From contig CAZKCG010000008.1 of the NCBI GenBank assembly GCA_964551445.1, positions 1 through 64,000 of the forward strand: a DNA stretch of 64,000 nt, read 5' to 3'. Origin of the DNA: DAOPXV01 sp964551445. GTDB taxonomy: Bacteria; Muiribacteriota; UBA9980. The notes beneath the pieces are model-generated. The model did not search any database, was not told where the DNA came from, and saw nothing but the letters and a program-made list of their open reading frames with translations. Numbering within the stretch: position 1 is the first letter of the stretch; each line of letters starts with the position of its first letter. Of this stretch, positions 61,177-64,000 are shown piece by piece. The translations under genes and the position numbers were made by a program.

Positions 61177-61758
61177 TTAAAAATCTATTGTTTTAGCTTT
61201 TTTCGGCTGCTGGCCGCCCTTGTTCTTATCGTTGGGCGAAGGCGTGGTTCCACCCTGTTTCTGGCCGCTCTGCGCGCCCGAAGAAGCCTGCTGCTGATTG
61301 TTTCCGCCGGACGATCTTCCGCTCTCGCACTCGGATATAAGTTTTTCAGCTTCCCTGGCGAGCTTTCCGCCCGGGTTTATTTCCGTTACCTTTTTTAAAT
61401 GTTCGATTGCTTTATTGAAATCGCCTTTTTCCTTGTAAGTTTTGGCCTCCGCCATGTGCATCTGGATGTCGGTGGGAACGAGGGCCAGTATTTTATCGTA
61501 TGCTTCTATGGCGGCGTCGTAGTTTTTGGTCTCGGCCTGTATCCTGGCTAAAAACATCAGCGCTTCGATGTTTTTCGGGTCTTTTTTCAGCGCTATGTTG
61601 AGCTGTTCTATGGCTGCCGGGGCGTCCTTGGTTTCCCTGTTGTAATGAGTATGCGCCTTCGATATATATTTTCCCACGCCGCATCCGCATCCGCAAAAGG
61701 TGGATATACAAAATAAAAGCGCCAGCAGCGTTAATTGCCGTACCACATTCCCGTTCAT
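61177..61758 (-). CDS. Tetratricopeptide lipoprotein
   Basis: A 193-residue protein. The signal segment (residues 1-25) ends in STFCGCGCG, a Cys-rich site that fits lipoprotein processing, though the lipobox is not classical. Three to four tetratricopeptide repeats follow (about 30-140: AAIEQLNIALKKDPKNIEAL, YDAAIEAYDKILALVPTD, FNKAIEHLKKVTEINPGG). The tail (140-193) is a low-complexity Gln/Gly/Ser/Lys linker. The ATG at 61758 has GGGGAGG six bases upstream; an earlier ATG at 61773 has none. It probably acts as an envelope scaffold. Confidence 0.8.
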   Translation of the reverse strand: MNGNVVRQLTLLALLFCISTFCGCGCGVGKYISKAHTHYNRETKDAPAAIEQLNIALKKDPKNIEALMFLARIQAETKNYDAAIEAYDKILALVPTDIQMHMAEAKTYKEKGDFNKAIEHLKKVTEINPGGKLAREAEKLISECESGRSSGGNNQQQASSGAQSGQKQGGTTPSPNDKNKGGQQPKKAKTIDF

Positions 61759-61963
61759 CAGAGACCTCCCCATAAAAACATATTTTAGAATTCAAATGAA
61801 AAATCTCAAAACAGATTATAACATATATGTATATTTTTTTTCAAGCTATACTCTGAGTCATAAAATACCTGCCGTGCTATTGGCGATGGGCCGTAACCGT
61901 GAGATAAACATTTTTAAAGGCGCGCCTGGCTGCGTTAAGTTATAATCAAGAAATATTCACGGC

Positions 61964-63523
61964 TTAATAAATGGCGTATTTTAGCTCAACCATGTCTTTG
62001 TCGCCTTTGACGAAATATCTTTTTTTGATCCCGGCGATAAGGGTGGCGCGCTCGACGCCCGCGAAATCTTCTTTTTTAACCTGATGGAAATAACTTCCGC
62101 GGCCCTCTTTTAAAAATTTCACTTTTTTATCATCTTCGGGGAATGTGGCCGAAATTTCATCCACATCCATTCCTTCGCCTTTTTTATCGAAAGTTTCTAT
62201 GACGAGTTTTCTTTTCTTAACTATATATTTGGCTTTGGCCGAGAATTCGTGCGGAAAGCAGTATGCTTCGCGGAAAAGTCCGGTTCTGGCTATACGGTAA
62301 GTTTGGGGCGGGTCCTCAAAATCCCTGTAAACAAATAAGGTGGCGCCGCCTTCTTTTTTATGGCCGATCACGGCGACGGCCCTTGCCGAATTTTTAAGGA
62401 CCGCGCCGTTCATGTAAAAAGGTATCCCGGCCAGGACTATTCCGTGCGTATTAAGTGCGGTCACGAGTGTTTCGTCCGTCCCGTCGAAATTTTCAAAAAG
62501 CGATATATATTCCTCGCCCATATAAAAACCGCTGCCGCGCTGTATGCGGTAGGTCCTTGACCTGTCGTTGGGGTCGAGGAACTCGTATTCTTCGGGAAGC
62601 ACTAAGAGCGAGGCGTATCCTTCGAGGGATGAATGGACCATTTCATTCGGAAAGAGCGGGTCTTTAAGGTAGTTCGAGAATGAAAAAACTTCCGGATCGT
62701 CCTTGGATCGGACCTGGTAAAGCGCGTCGATCAGCCTGGGGTTCATTCCGAAGCATGATTTGTTGGATATCGCGTCGCGGTATCTTTCAAATATTATTTC
62801 TGATGAGTTGGAGCTTGCTATATGCCACCAGTCTGAGCAGTAAGCTGCCGCGTAAGAGAATGATTTAAGCGCGGTGAATTCTTCATCCGAAAACTCGTTT
62901 TCTTTAAGCCGGATCTTTTTTTTCATTATGGATCTGGCCGGAACGGCCTCGAAAAATTTTATCATTTCGAAACTTTTGAGATCTTCTTCTTTGACCGCTA
63001 TTCCGAGTTTTTCATAAAGATTGCCGTAGCGTTCTCTCAGCAAATAAAAAAAATCCTCTTCGCCTTTGTCTTCCGGCGCCGCCGAAAAATAAGACCCCGG
63101 AACGGCGGCTGGGGCCGACGCGATATCGTTCCATTCGCGGGCGGTAAGAAGATAGCGTCCGATGGTTTCGCCAGGAAGCGGGAATTGAAGGACCTTCTCC
63201 ATATCCGGACTCATGTAGGCGAACCTCGCGCTGTAGTCGCTTGATATCAAAGGTATTTCAAGAGCTATCGTGTTTTTTTCGATCTTTACTTCCCGTGGTT
63301 TTCCGGCCTGTATTATCGAGTCAAAATAAGAATATTCGCTTTTTGGAATAAATTTACGAAATGATCTGAGCACGGTCTGATATTTGACGAGCATTTTTTG
63401 AATATCGCCCGGCACCGGCGCCGGCTCGGCGCCTGAATAAGTAGATAAAATGGACAGGGTGATGAAGAAGATATGAAATAAAAGGAAATTATTATTTTTT
63501 TGTGAGTTTCGTGAATGTAACAT
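61964..63523 (-). CDS. Exported protein, possible degenerate cysteine-peptidase fold
   Basis: A 519-residue protein with a signal peptide (about 1-32). The middle contains AAYCSDWWHIASSNSS near 230, with a Cys followed by Trp as in papain-like enzymes, and NTHGIVLAGIPFYMNG plus SARAVAVIGHKKEGGATLFV near 365-395, which resembles the catalytic His block of C1 peptidases with Arg-Ala in place of His. So a fold related to cysteine peptidases is possible, with the His lost. The start overlaps the stop of the upstream pseudopilin-like gene by one base (TAATG), so they are coupled. Confidence 0.6.
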   Translation of the reverse strand: MLHSRNSQKNNNFLLFHIFFITLSILSTYSGAEPAPVPGDIQKMLVKYQTVLRSFRKFIPKSEYSYFDSIIQAGKPREVKIEKNTIALEIPLISSDYSARFAYMSPDMEKVLQFPLPGETIGRYLLTAREWNDIASAPAAVPGSYFSAAPEDKGEEDFFYLLRERYGNLYEKLGIAVKEEDLKSFEMIKFFEAVPARSIMKKKIRLKENEFSDEEFTALKSFSYAAAYCSDWWHIASSNSSEIIFERYRDAISNKSCFGMNPRLIDALYQVRSKDDPEVFSFSNYLKDPLFPNEMVHSSLEGYASLLVLPEEYEFLDPNDRSRTYRIQRGSGFYMGEEYISLFENFDGTDETLVTALNTHGIVLAGIPFYMNGAVLKNSARAVAVIGHKKEGGATLFVYRDFEDPPQTYRIARTGLFREAYCFPHEFSAKAKYIVKKRKLVIETFDKKGEGMDVDEISATFPEDDKKVKFLKEGRGSYFHQVKKEDFAGVERATLIAGIKKRYFVKGDKDMVELKYAIY

Positions 63524-64000
63524 TAGTTTCCGTCGCTGCTGTTTATATTGTATATTCTGGTCTGTTTGTTGTCGTTCCAGCCCCTCTGATTGAGATAGTT
63601 ATTGTCGAAACGGCTTTCCACCGATGTTATCAGGTTCAGTTCCTCGCTTCTGATATGCGTTTCGGCCGCGCTTACGCCCATTTTGATGCGGATCTGAAAA
63701 TATTTAAAGCCGTTGAGCGTGTAAGGATTTATTTGAAAATCGGTGACTTTCTGCGCTAACTGGTTTTTTTCGGTCTTGGGAAGGGACGAGAAAGAGGCGC
63801 GTCTTACGCTTCTGTATATTTTTCCCTCGGTTTTTTTGAATTCGTAAGTTATTTCTTCCGGCACCGGCCTTCCGCTTTTAAATTCGCTGTTGAATTTAAG
63901 GAACGACCAGCTGTCTGCCATCTGGTTTATAAGCGGGATCTTTATGTCCGCTTCGTTTTTGACTATCTTGCAGGATTGAACGAGGTCGCGCTTTATGGTT
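63523..64000 (-). CDS. Pseudopilin/PilW-like protein, N-terminus beyond window
   Basis: The frame is open from base 64000 to the TAA at 63525-63523, giving 158 codons of a longer protein; the ATG at 63921 is internal. The segment KRDLVQSCKIVKNEADIKIP, the later YEFKKTEGKIYRSVRR and FKYFQIRIKMGV, follow the order of a type II/IV minor pseudopilin (GspJ or PilW class): helix end, beta sheet with an R-rich turn, and a final strand. The N-terminal methylation motif would lie outside. The family call is by pattern only. Confidence 0.55.
   Translation of the reverse strand, partial: TIKRDLVQSCKIVKNEADIKIPLINQMADSWSFLKFNSEFKSGRPVPEEITYEFKKTEGKIYRSVRRASFSSLPKTEKNQLAQKVTDFQINPYTLNGFKYFQIRIKMGVSAAETHIRSEELNLITSVESRFDNNYLNQRGWNDNKQTRIYNINSSDGN

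Overview
The window is bacterial chromosome with moderate GC, dense coding and a Gram-negative-like envelope (lipoproteins, exported propeller and ankyrin proteins, a probable pseudopilin). Protein families such as exported ankyrin giants, a bacterial serpin, an eukaryote-like Ser/Thr kinase, CheB-CheR-PAS fusions and DUF3494 surface proteins suggest a free-living bacterium of a deep-branching or candidate lineage; the phylum cannot be fixed from the sequence alone. Almost every gene is on the minus strand. The serpin at 55376-56653 is the only convincing plus-strand gene. No transposase, integrase, phage gene, rRNA or CRISPR array was seen.

Layout, low to high coordinate. 1-2571: the C-terminally cut end of a zinc-ribbon/ankyrin protein and an unknown membrane-anchored protein. 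2612-16178: a stress/envelope cassette: YihY membrane protein, two tandem PRC-barrel paralogues, catalase-like heme protein, HAD phosphatase, APH-like kinase, two YflT-like glycine-zipper proteins, BON protein, CsbD, several tiny membrane proteins and a GH13 branching-type enzyme. 16218-24136: an unknown protein and two very large lipoproteins built of Ig-like (Big_5 type) repeats with a C-terminal DUF3494 ice-binding/adhesin domain. 24449-31877: a signalling block with a response regulator, a degenerate histidine kinase, a four-PAS sigma-54 activator and a CheB-CheR-PAS protein. 32046-43386: a small unknown protein, two exported ankyrin proteins over 1000 residues, an unknown exported protein and an exported nucleoside-phosphorylase-like protein.

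43996-49406 is the conserved translation cluster, read in the order tRNA-Thr(TGT), tRNA-Tyr, tRNA-Thr(GGT), tuf, rpmG, tRNA-Trp, secE, nusG, rplK, rplA, rplJ, rplL, with a near-consensus promoter upstream and an L10-type leader before rplJ. It ends in a terminator after rplL, and the usual rpoBC does not follow. 49970-64000: exported beta-propeller protein, Ser/Thr kinase with a tetratricopeptide-like tail, divergent serpin, an ABC exporter pair, rlmB, cysS, a TPR lipoprotein, an unknown exported protein and a partial pseudopilin-like protein.

Intergenic spaces hold several unexplained elements: a repeat family with inverted ends and GC hairpins (49.8, 57.4-57.6 and 58.6-58.8 kb), a two-copy hairpin repeat with compensatory changes (43.7 and 43.8 kb), a 14-bp tandem array (58.8 kb), and a set of long GC-rich hairpins without U-tracts in the stress cassette. 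The strongest candidate for an undescribed system is the exported ankyrin/phosphorylase locus at 32.6-43.4 kb.
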